Below the pieces are notes generated by a model, which ran no database searches, was not told where the DNA came from, and saw only the letters and a program-made list of their open reading frames with translations. The position numbers were made by a program, and so were the translations under genes. Positions 54,301 to 64,000 of a stretch of 64,000 nt of DNA are shown one piece after another. The DNA is from Enchytraeus crypticus (taxonomy: Eukaryota > Annelida > Clitellata > Enchytraeida > Enchytraeidae). The number at the start of each line of letters is the position of its first letter. Within the stretch, counting starts at the first letter, position 1. The stretch spans positions 1,667,001 to 1,731,000 of the forward strand of contig CAJHZI010000478.1 in assembly GCA_905160935.1 (NCBI GenBank). The letters are read 5' to 3'.

Positions 54301-55560
54301 CAATTAGCATGTCCAGGGTACATATTCCTACTCAATTTTGTAATCGCACTCTACAAAGAACACTCCATCGAATAACAATTATTATGCTGCTTACATGTTA
54401 TTATGAATTATATAATCGACCTTGTTTGCTGTTTATTTTAGGCTATTTCGAAATAGGAACTATTTATCTTATGAGTTTATTTTAAAATTAGAATTTTAAT
54501 ATTTATTGTCTTGATGTAAAGTGGTTGCTAAAACTAATATTGAATTTATATGTCAACTGAATTTATTGAACCTTTACATGTAACTGTGCGAGTTATTTCT
54601 TTTATATACATCATAGGTCATTCTAGCCAATGCTGATGCTATACATAGTCCTAATTTCTACTAGTCAGATAGTCTCTCTCTCTCTCTCTCTTAGTGCACT
54701 GCACTGCCTACTGGCAGGTCCATGGTATATAACACCTTCACTTTTCTCTGTCTTCCGCTTTCCTCTTCACTTGCACATATGAGTGGATCTTTAAAGTATC
54801 TAACATACCTAATCTCGGCCTGCCTCTTTTTAGAAAATAATAATAAAGGTTTAATGTCCGTTCTCTCATACAAGGATGATGTTAGGTACGTCAGATTGTA
54901 ATAATGATAGGCAGATACGAGCTTAAATTGACAATGTTCATAATACACATACAGTCATAATACCATATGCTTTTATACTAGACAAATTGTATTATATCTT
55001 ATATATAAATACATGAGCCAATATCCAGGCAGCATATTATATTCCAACAAATACAGTTAGAATTGGTTATACTACTAATTAAAGATACCACATTAGCTAG
55101 CTACACAATATTTAGTCCATTTTTAATTTCTGAAGTTCGTACACGTTTTATTTGACTATTGGCTCATTTCCTGTTAAACTAAAATGCAGCCAATGATACT
55201 TCTTTGTTTTAATATTAATATCGTAAGATATTATTCAATAAGGTTAGGAGTTTATTGACTCGTAATTCTGTAGCGTTGATTCAATAGGTAGTATCTTATA
55301 CAGAGGAGCTCTATAGAAGAGAGTGAGGCAGAACGTAGACTATTCCATTATTAACTTATTACCATTGCCTCTCAGGATCAGATTTATTTACAACTAGAGG
55401 TAACATATCTAATATTTTACCCGATATTTTACCTCTAATTGAATCAGTGTCAGTTAAGCTTTTTAATGTAAAAAGTAACCATATTTCAATCGTCCAGATT
55501 TTCGTATTTATTCAGATATCAGTCTCCTGGTGTCGAACAATCTATCCGGAACTCAATCGC

Positions 55561-55974
55561 CTATTTTCTGAGACTATCACCGGATTTCTGGAGTTTAGCT
55601 ATGAGCAGATAGAGAGCGATGTGCAGCAGGATGAACCAAGCTCGTACGATCAGATCTTCTCTGCCCACGATCGAATCAACGAGAATGAACAGCACAGCGA
55701 GCATCATCACCACCATCAGGTCGACACCGAAGACGAAGAACAAGATCAAGCTGAGCAGAAAGGCTCCGAATGGAGTGGGTCTTAGGAGGCAAAGTAGGAA
55801 GAAAAGAATGACCAAGGGTAGGACCAGAAGAAAGGCGTGGCATTCAAATCCTTTTAAGTTGTAGCGTAGGTGTCGCGGGATCTCCGGGGCTTGCGGGGCA
55901 GCCTGCGGGGCAGCCTGCGGGGCCGCCTGCGGGACATGCGGGGCATGCGGGGCAGGCGGCGGTGGGACGTTCAT
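55561..55974 (-). CDS. Probable single-exon gene nested in the TRPC intron: small membrane protein
   Basis: 137 aa. Pro/Ala/Gln-rich N terminus (PPPP, repeated PQAA) of about 30 residues, then hydrophobic segments at about 46-67, 70-103 (long enough for two) and 112-128, with a Lys-rich C terminus. The ORF is much richer in GC than the sequence around it, and AATAAA on the same strand (55507-55512) lies ~50 bases after the stop. I do not recognise the family. It could instead be a retrocopy or an alternative exon. Confidence 0.5.
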   Translation of the reverse strand: MNVPPPPAPHAPHVPQAAPQAAPQAAPQAPEIPRHLRYNLKGFECHAFLLVLPLVILFFLLCLLRPTPFGAFLLSLILFFVFGVDLMVVMMLAVLFILVDSIVGREDLIVRAWFILLHIALYLLIAKLQKSGDSLRK

Positions 55975-57019
55975 GATGAAGTCGAGAGTCAGAATTTGTA
56001 ATTCTGCATGAGAGATTTTGATGCACTTCTCTTTCTTAATTTATTCTACTGTATCATTCTGGCTTCACGCAAGTTAGTCATTGGAGGTTGCCTTTTAGAC
56101 GATATATGTAACATGGAGATAGAAGATCTTCATAGATGTGTCCGAGATAGGAATAAATTATAAATATTCACCTACTGCAGTTCTTATAAATTATTTCTGC
56201 TACTCAGGAAATCTGAAATCTGGTAAGATTCTGTTATGCTAAAGAGTTCATAGGCGTAGTACCTTGTGGAGATTAAAAACCCCTATGCTCCCAGCAAACA
56301 TTATTCTGCTAAGAGACATAGTATTATCCGAAGAAATAGTTTTTCTGAAGTAAACCAGGTAATGGAAGACTGGAGAATTTCTAAAGCTGCATATTCTGGT
56401 AGAGACGGAGAAGCTGGACGATGTGCGGACAGACAATTTTCTTGAAATACGTCAATTATAGAAATTTTCTCGAGACTTTTTAAAATTAAATAATCTTTAT
56501 GCAATCATTCTTTTATCATAACATTGGATAAAGGTTTATCGATACTTAGAACGTTATTCCTGTAGGTCAGTGTACTGTAAATATACGTTCACTATACTAC
56601 CGCGTCTTTATACATGTATATTCGTCCTCTCTCGCGTAGGAAGTATCAGTTGTCTAAATTACATTGAAAAATTAGATTTCTCTAAAAAAATTAGATCAAT
56701 ATAGTCATTTTCCTGTTAAGACTGCAAGTGAAAGAGACACATGTATATCTTTACAAGGAATTTATTTCATTTTATAATTAAAGAGCGGGGTTTGACTCTG
56801 GCTTTCATTTTCTATTGAACCACCGCATTAGTATTTCAGCGTCACAATTGTACATACTCGTTTTTATTAAATTTATATCATATAAATAACATCGCTGGAT
56901 AGAATGGACTCGTTTTTTAAACTCTACGTTCCTGCTTTCAGTCCAAAGTTCGGTTCTATGTCTCGCAAGCTAAGATAAGTTAAGATAATTTAAGTCTAGT
57001 TGAGACAAGTATAGGCTAA

Positions 57020-57130
57020 GATAAAAAATGCTAATGCTAACGTCAGTTTCTTCACTCGAAAGCGACGTGAGCGACGGACGAACCCAGGATTTGAATCCCA
57101 CACATACTGTTCTGCGGTCGAATATCTTCT
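57020..57130 (-). mobile_element. tRNA-derived SINE, family A, 3' portion (split by a LINE)
   Basis: Contains the GAGTGAAGAAACTGACG segment and B box GGATTCAAATCC. The missing 5' end (GGCTGGAGCCAGTGGCGATT) is at about 60452-60473. Confidence 0.75.
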
Positions 57131-60100
57131 AAATTTATCTATTGTTCACGTTAACATCAGAAGCATTAATGCAAACTATTTAAAATTATTAAACTTTTTA
57201 AGTTTATACGATCATAACTTTGATATAATTTTATTGTTTGAAATCAGGTCTACTAATCTAAATTATTTCGATAATGTCTTCCCTGATTATAAATTTTATC
57301 TCTTACCCTCCTACTTCTCAAAGTGCAGGTGGTGTTGGTCTACTAATTCATAACTCTATAGCCTTCAAACTTATTGCCACTTCTACAGATGTCAATTTCT
57401 TCAATGATGCAGCTGAATATATTGTAATTGACTTTAATAATTATAACATTAAACCTCGTATTTATCTGTTTTACAGACATCCAAGTAAACCAATTTATGA
57501 ATTTATTGATGCATTCTCAAATTTACTTAGTAGGTACAGGCTTACGAAGCGCAGTGCTATATGTGGTGCAATATGAACATTGACTCAAATTGGCTTAAAT
57601 TTAACTCAAATAGTTCTGTTGAAAAATATGTAAATGAATTATGTAACTTGAACTTTTACTCCTTTCTCTATCATACCTACGTATTATGCTAATAACTCTT
57701 GTAGTATTATTGATCATATTTTCTGCAACTTTGGATATGCATGTTCTAATATTAATGTGCATAGCGTGAAGTCATTAACCGTTTCTTGTGATACAAGTGA
57801 TCATTTTGCTAATATAGTCCTTATCGTTTCTAATAAAAAAGAGTTATATATTCCGATCCACTGAAGGTGCGCATATTCTCTAATAACAATATTGCCAATT
57901 TTAATTCTCAACTCTCGCTCATAGACTGGGCCTATATCAACAGTTCTCTTAATATCGATGACTCAATTGCTTTTGTGACTGAAAAAATAGTCAGTGCAGC
58001 TGAACAAGCCTTTCCACTAGTTCAGTGTTCGCGAAAGAGCTTTAGAGATAAACCATGGTTAACTAGCGAAATTAAAAAACAAATTAAAGTAAAAAATAAA
58101 TTATACTTTAACTTTACTGCAACTAAAAGCAAAGATATTGAATTAAAATATAAAGCGTATCGCAAACTGTTGGAAAAAGAAATTGAGAAATATCGGAAAA
58201 TTTATTTCAAAAATTAAACTGAACAAAAATTTTAATTCGATTAGAAATATTTGGAAATCATTAAATAATATTGCTAGCCATAATAATAAAACAAAAAGTT
58301 CCATTGTAGAGCGCATTCACATAAACAATTGTACTATTACTGACAAGTATGAAATCGCAAAAGAGTTTAATAGCTACTTTGTCAATATTGTTAATAATTT
58401 AGCCTCTGCTATTCCTAAAAGCGATACTGACTTTAAAATATTTCTCCGTGAAAATAATCCCCATTCAAATTTTCCTTGCCCCTACATCAGCTAATGAAAT
58501 CTTCAGTGTGATTCAAGGTCTTAATAATAACTAATCTACTGGTCATGATTCAATATCCATCAAAATTCTCAAATTGTCTGCTTATTATATCTTCAATCCT
58601 ATTTCTTTCATCATTAACAAGTCTCTGGAACAAGGTTACTTTCCTTCTACTTTTAAAATTGCGAAAGTGATTCCTATTCATAAAAAAGGCAATACGGATG
58701 ATGTTGTTAATTATCGACCTATATCCTTACTTAATAATATGAGTAAATATTTTGAATAAATAATTTATAAACGTGTCATCGATTTTTTAAATACCTTTGA
58801 TATTCTATATGAATATTAATTTGGATTTAGGAAGGTGCACTCGACAATTGATGCGCTATTTAGTGGAATTAATATGCTCAAAACAGAAAATGCCAAAAAT
58901 AATCGTGTTCTCGGAATCTTTTTGGACCTCAGTAAGTCCTTCGATACAGTCGACCACAATATTTTACTCTATAAGCTAAACAACTGCGAAATTAGAGGTA
59001 GAACATATGACCTATTTAAGTCATATCTATCAGATAGACATCAATTCACTTTGTTATTGGCGATACTACCTCTAGTATTAAACATCTCTCAATTGGAGTA
59101 CCTCAAGTCTAAATTGTAGGTCCTCTTTTATTTCTAATTTATGTAAATGATATTCAATATGTTTGTTCTAATGCGTCTTTGACCTTGTATGCTGATGATT
59201 CCAATTTATTTGTATCTGGTAAAAATCTAACTGATCTGTTTCACTCTGCCAATCTGGCCTGCTCCCAAATAGGCCTTTGGTTCAAGTGCAATCGCCTAAC
59301 GGTAAATTGTTCTAAATCGGCTTTTATGTTATTTATTCCTAAGAAAGACGATGATGATATTATTAAATCTAATGATCTTTCCATTAAACTAGATATGCGC
59401 TTAATTAATAGGATTCATGTCGTCAAATTTCTTGGCGACACTCTTTCCTTTAGAGAGCACATCAATTTCTTAGTCTCAAAAATTAGTAGTTTCAATGGCA
59501 TGCTTTTCAGACGAAGAGACTATATCTCTGATATCTGTCGCAGAGATCTCTATTTTGCCCTTATTCATTCAAGAATTCAGTATGGCATTGAAATTTATGG
59601 CAAATCATCTCTTAGGCTCCTACGTCCACTTCATGTTTCATGCAATAGAGTTTTAAGGACATTGCAAGGTCGAAATAAATATTGTAATGTGAATAAACTA
59701 TATTAAAACTATAGAACTTTACCAAATCAACTACTCTATAAACTATCTATTTGTACACTAGTTTATTTAGTTTAGTTTAGTTTCAGACACTTGTCTGAAT
59801 TATGATGGTTTAATATCAACGGTCGTCAGAGATATATTCAATACTCTACAGTTATCTCACCCATATGATACCAGGCTGTCAAATACAAACTATATATATT
59901 CTAATGCCAACTCTGCTTATTTTAAATCTTATATTTATGACTGTGTCTTCGAATGGAACAAAATTCCTATTGATATTCGTAACTCTCGCTCACTAAAACT
60001 GTTTATAACTAACTTAAAAAATTATCTTAGTTTATTGCTTGAGTAGTGTTTGTTAGAGGTAATTTTGTTTTTTCCATATCTTTGTTGTGTTGGTATGTCT

Positions 60101-60450
60101 TATAATTTCATGCCTAAACGTTTAACTTTTGGGTATACGAAAATTTCTACTTAGTACTAGGTGCATATGAGATTATTTGAATATGGATTTCTCTTTATGT
60201 TTATGTACATATGTTTATTTGTATGTATGTGCATTTTTATGCATATTTATGTGCACATTGCTTCTATTTTTTGAGTTGATTTGCTTTGTTCATTTTTAAT
60301 TTTTAGTTTGCATATTCATTTTTTAGTTTGTACTTCTATGCATGCATGATGGGTGATCAACTAGATAGGTTTTTATAAACCTCTTTGACGGCCTAGTGTG
60401 TGTGCATATTTAAGTGTATTTTTGAAATAAAACAGTTCTCTCTCTCTTCC
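57127..60450 (+). mobile_element. LINE with endonuclease and reverse transcriptase, frameshifted
   Basis: About 3.3 kb. EN-like start (VHVNIRSINANYLKLL near 57149 and GGVGLLIHNS near 57330), then RT motifs: KVIPIHKKGN (58669), YRPISLLNN (58715), LDLSKSFDTVDH (58923) and YADDSNLF (59188). A C-terminal segment ends near 60045 and a 3' UTR runs to about 60450. Stops and frame changes separate these blocks, so it is inactive. TCTTC flanks it on both sides as a short target duplication within the SINE. CR1/Jockey-type by layout. Confidence 0.82.
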
Positions 60451-61662
60451 CGAAATCGCCACTGGCTCCAGCCATAAGACAAGTTAAGGTAAGATAATTT
60501 ATGACAATTTAAGCTAAGTTAAGATAAGTTAAGTACGGCATTCCAACTGTCCGATGACTTGTTTTCTTAACTACTGCTTCTATCGTTTAATTAGCAGCTA
60601 ATTGATCTAAAGGGAACTAATTTTATTAAAGCCTAATATATCTAATTACTTTCTAAAATCCACAGTAATATCAACAATGACGTAACGCATATCAATAATT
60701 TGTAGCGTCAACTAACGATCTGTAAAATATGTTTCATATCAACGGGCAAATTTTTTTTGTATTTTTTCTTAAATACCACAAATCGTCAGATCAAAACTGT
60801 GTAGCATAGACATCGATTATATGTTTAATCATACATATAAAAGAAGTGTTACTTATTGTTCAATGTATGGAATAGTATATGATGCTTATTTTACCCGCAG
60901 TTAAAGACAAGTTTCAAATCCACAAGATTTAGATTTAAATTCGAGAACCCAGGACAACAAAAACAGTTATTTAAAATGTCTGGACGCTATCTAGAAGTTT
61001 GGGTAAAGACGCTAAAGATGTTGGGATTGATTGGAGTCGACTGGAGAGGGTAGATTATTGAACTTTGTATACAATCATAAAGCATTAATAAAAATTCAGA
61101 AAGAGTTATCTGAGGATGGCGAAATAGAGCGGGGGTATGAGATGGGTTAAGACTTAGAAGTTGTATTTCACCACTACTGTTCACGAGCAATGTCGAGGCG
61201 GTAAAGATTGAGGTGGTGGAGGTTACTAAAGATGGCATGCTTACTGGAGGTAAATTGCTGAAAGATATGAGATTTCAGATGATCAAGGTTTGCTTGCTAG
61301 TCGTTGAGTATAGGCTTGCTAAGGATGATGTATGATTTGAATTACAAGGCTTAGCCGTACGACGCGAAGATTAACAAAAAAAGAAAAATTGATGAGAGGG
61401 TCTAGGATTTACAGAGATGTAAATATCAAATTTAGTATTGCTCGATTACAAACAGCCACGAAGCGTCAAATACAGTGAAATAGTTCACTACAGAACTGGG
61501 CTAAGCAAAGATAATGTAACAGTACTCATTTTAGCTAATTGCTAAATCAATTAAGTTCTCTGAAGTTATTTTCCATTCTCCTCATCTGTAATTGCTAAGA
61601 CTTCTTTTAAGAATCAGATAGTATCATCTCTTCGATCATTTTCAAATTTTCAGTTCAAACAA

Positions 61663-63480
61663 TATGATAATGAACAGTATGATAAACAAAGTATAATAAA
61701 CAGTATGATAATGAACAGTATGATAAACAAAGTATAATAAACAGTATGATAATGAACGGTATGATAAACAAAGTATAATAAACAGTATGATAATGAACAG
61801 TATGATAAACAAAGTATAATAAACAGTATGATAATGAACAGTATGATAAACAAAGTATAATAAACAGTATGATAATGAACGGTATGATAAACAAAGTATA
61901 ATAAACAGTATGATAATGAACGGTATGATAAACAAAGTATAATAAACAGTATGATAATGAACGGTATGATAAACAAAGTATAATAAACAGTATGATAATG
62001 AACGGTATGATAAACAAAGTATAATAAACAGTATGATAATGAACAGTATGATAAACAAAGTATAATAAACAATATGATAATGAACGGTATGATAAACAAA
62101 GTATAATAAACAGTATGATAATGAACGGTATGATAAACAAAGTATAATAAACAGTATGATAATGAACGGTATGATAAACAAAGTATAATAAACAGTATGA
62201 TAATGAACAGTATGATAAACAAAGTATAATAAACAGTATGATAATGAACGGTATGATAAACAAAGTATAATAAACAGTATGATAATGAACAGTATGATAA
62301 ACAAAGTATAATAAACAGTATGATAATGAACAGTATGATAAACAAAGTATAATAAACAGTATGATAATGAACAGGTATGATAAACAAAGTATAATAAACA
62401 GTATGATAATGAACGGTATGATAAACAAAGTATAATAAACAGTATGATAATGAACAGTATGATAAACAAAGTATAATAAACAGTATGATAATGAACAGTA
62501 TGATAAACAAAGTATAATAAACAGTATGATAATGAACAGTATGATAAACAAAGTATAATAAACAGTATGATAATGAACAGTATGATAAACAAAGTATAAT
62601 AAACAGTATGATAATGAACAGTATGATAAACAAAGTATAATAAACAGTATGATAATGAACAGTATGATAAACAAAGTATAATAAACAATATGATAATGAA
62701 CGGTATGATAAACAAAGTATAATAAACAGTATGATAATGAACGGTATGATAAACAAAGTATAATAAACAGTATGATAATGAACAGTATGATAAACAAAGT
62801 ATAATAAACAGTATGATAATGAACGGTATGATAAACAAAGTATAATAAACAGTATGATAATGAACGGTATGATAAACAAAGTATAATAAACAGTATGATA
62901 ATGAACAGTATGATAAACAAAGTATAATAAACAGTATGATAATGAACAGTATGATAAACAAAGTATAATAAACAATATGATAATGAACGGTATGATAAAC
63001 AAAGTATAATAAACAGTATGATAATGAACGGTATGATAAACAAAGTATAATAAACAGTATGATAATGAACAGTATGATAAACAAAGTATAATAAACAGTA
63101 TGATAATGAACGGTATGATAAACAAAGTATAATAAACAGTATGATAATGAACGGTATGATAAACAAAGTATAATAAACAGTATGATAATGAACGGTATGA
63201 TAAACAAAGTATAATAAACAGTATGATAATGAACAGTATGATAAACAAAGTATAATAAACAGTATGATAATGAACAGTATGATAAACAAAGTATAATAAA
63301 CAGTATGATAATGAACGGTATGATAAACAAAGTATAATAAACAGTATGATAATGAACGGTATGATAAACAAAGTATAATAAACAGTATGATAATGAACAG
63401 TATGATAAACAAAGTATAATAAACAGTATGATAATGAACAGTATGATAAACAAAGTATAATAAACAGTATGATAATGAAT
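61663..63480 (+). repeat. 41-bp minisatellite, about 44 copies
   Basis: Unit AAACAGTATGATAATGAACR plus GTATGATAAACAAAGTATAAT, where R is A or G. One unit near 62370 has an extra G. Some units start AAACAATATG, at about 62070, 62685 and 62970, marking a higher-order block of about seven units. The unit has no stop on the minus strand and 41 is not a multiple of three, so all three minus frames stay open for ~600 codons. Confidence 0.97.
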
Positions 63481-63489
63481 AACATTAAA

Positions 63490-63725
63490 GGCTTGCAGCT
63501 TAAGACTTACCTTTTCCCACCATAGACATAACCAATCTACCCTGACCATTTTAGATCACTGGGCTGGCTTTCCTTTTGGACCTTTCTTCTCCTCAGCACA
63601 GTTCTTTTGCAGATTGGTCTGGGTGAATTGATCGGTAGTGATGTGTGCTGTGGGGACGTCCCTGATATCATCTCTGAATTAGGAAACGGAAGTAAAACCG
63701 TTATTATAATAATAATTATTATTAC
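63490..63725 (+). mobile_element. LINE 3' end, same family as 26185-26735
   Basis: Matches 26505-26720 (CTTACCTTTTCCCACCATAG, GGTGAATTGATC, GGGGACGTCCCTGA) and ends in a (TTATTA)n tail. Confidence 0.75.
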
Positions 63726-63743
63726 TATTATTACATTACAAAC

Positions 63744-63825
63744 CTGAACATCTTCAAAATTAGTGAAGAGGGAACCGCGCGAAGAAGGAGGTGTTTTTCT
63801 AGTGTCAATTGCGTTAAAGTGCGGC
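63744..63825 (-). CDS. TRPC channel exon: segment before the ankyrin repeats
   Basis: Acceptor ATTTTGCAG at 63826 onward, donor CAG/GTTTGT. 82 bases with one open frame that leaves in phase 0, exactly what the ankyrin exon needs. Encodes PHFNAIDTRKTPPSSRG and LFTNFEDVQ. No family motif, so the link to TRPC rests on phase and order. The rest of the 5' end lies beyond the window. Confidence 0.55.
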
Positions 63826-64000
63826 CTGCAAAATAAAATATGTACAAACTTAATTATTTCTTCAGAAAATTAAATGTTAAAGTAATAGCAATAAACAATG
63901 GACAACCCAGAAAGCGATTTCTTCCACAATATTATACGGCAAGCAAATATAGATGAGAGCCCTGCAAGGAAGCTATCGTGTTTATTGGTCAGTAGGCAAA

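Larger units (their letters stand above)
51693..63743 (-). other. TRPC intron 1 in this window (~12 kb)
   Basis: Contains a retroelement-derived region (52690-54300), a nested single-exon gene (55561-55974), a LINE inserted in a SINE (57020-60475) and the 41-bp minisatellite (61663-63480). Stretches 54500-55400, 56030-57000 and 60480-61650 show no convincing feature beyond short simple repeats. Confidence 0.6.

Noticed and set aside
61642..63549. Three overlapping ORFs of 585-635 codons on the minus strand
   Set aside because: They are translations of the 41-bp minisatellite in three frames; the peptide repeats with period 41 and has no gene context.

Overview
The window is animal (invertebrate metazoan) nuclear DNA. 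It is AT-rich, with long introns, several tRNA-derived SINE families, LINE fragments, minisatellites and a multi-exon TRPC-type ion channel gene. I cannot name the species. Two blocks account for almost everything: a complete Polinton/Maverick element (1-26184) and the host TRPC gene on the minus strand (27999 to beyond 63825).

Polinton block. The sequence at 1-6466 is repeated in inverted orientation at 22618-26184, and the central ~16 kb carries the hallmark gene set of a self-synthesizing, virus-like transposon. On the minus strand, from high to low coordinates: a zinc-finger protein, protein-primed DNA polymerase B (three open segments), the packaging ATPase (two segments), a small OB-like protein, a zinc-ribbon/PLA2-like protein, retroviral-type integrase, a 407-aa conserved protein, the penton-like minor capsid protein, a small basic protein, the double-jelly-roll major capsid protein, a small hydrophobic protein, an adenain-like protease, a two-TM protein and a fiber-like protein. 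Plus-strand genes are a three-exon gene with a PPPY motif (6958-8957), a duplicated-domain acidic protein (12890-13360) and a small ORF (17996-18148).

The virion-forming genes (MCP, penton, protease, PLA2-like, fiber-like) are all open. PolB, the ATPase and the integrase each carry breaks: one TGA and two frameshifts in PolB, one TAG in the ATPase, and no AUG plus a +1 offset at an 8-base homopolymer for the integrase. The copy is therefore young but probably disabled, unless recoding or assembly error explains the breaks. Ten of sixteen Polinton start codons sit in the octamer AATAAATG, and thirteen share TAAATG. That motif joins a poly(A)-signal hexamer to the start codon and resembles a poxvirus-type late initiator. 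I consider it the most novel signal here.

The two terminal repeats differ. The left one contains a ~2 kb foldback insertion whose arms are built from ~82-bp subrepeats and whose interior encodes a PC4-like fragment. The right one contains a SINE and a 72-bp-arm hairpin.

Host block. Twelve exons of a TRPC cation channel can be joined on the minus strand with consistent phases and GT/AG borders (about 1,045 codons visible, 5' end outside the window). They encode a pre-ankyrin segment, ankyrin repeats, the TRP_2-type linker, six transmembrane segments with pore, the EWKFAR TRP box and a coiled-coil C terminus ending at 27999. The introns hold SINEs, LINE fragments, a LINE inserted into a SINE, a 41-bp minisatellite of about 44 copies (61663-63480) and one probable single-exon nested gene for a small membrane protein (55561-55974).
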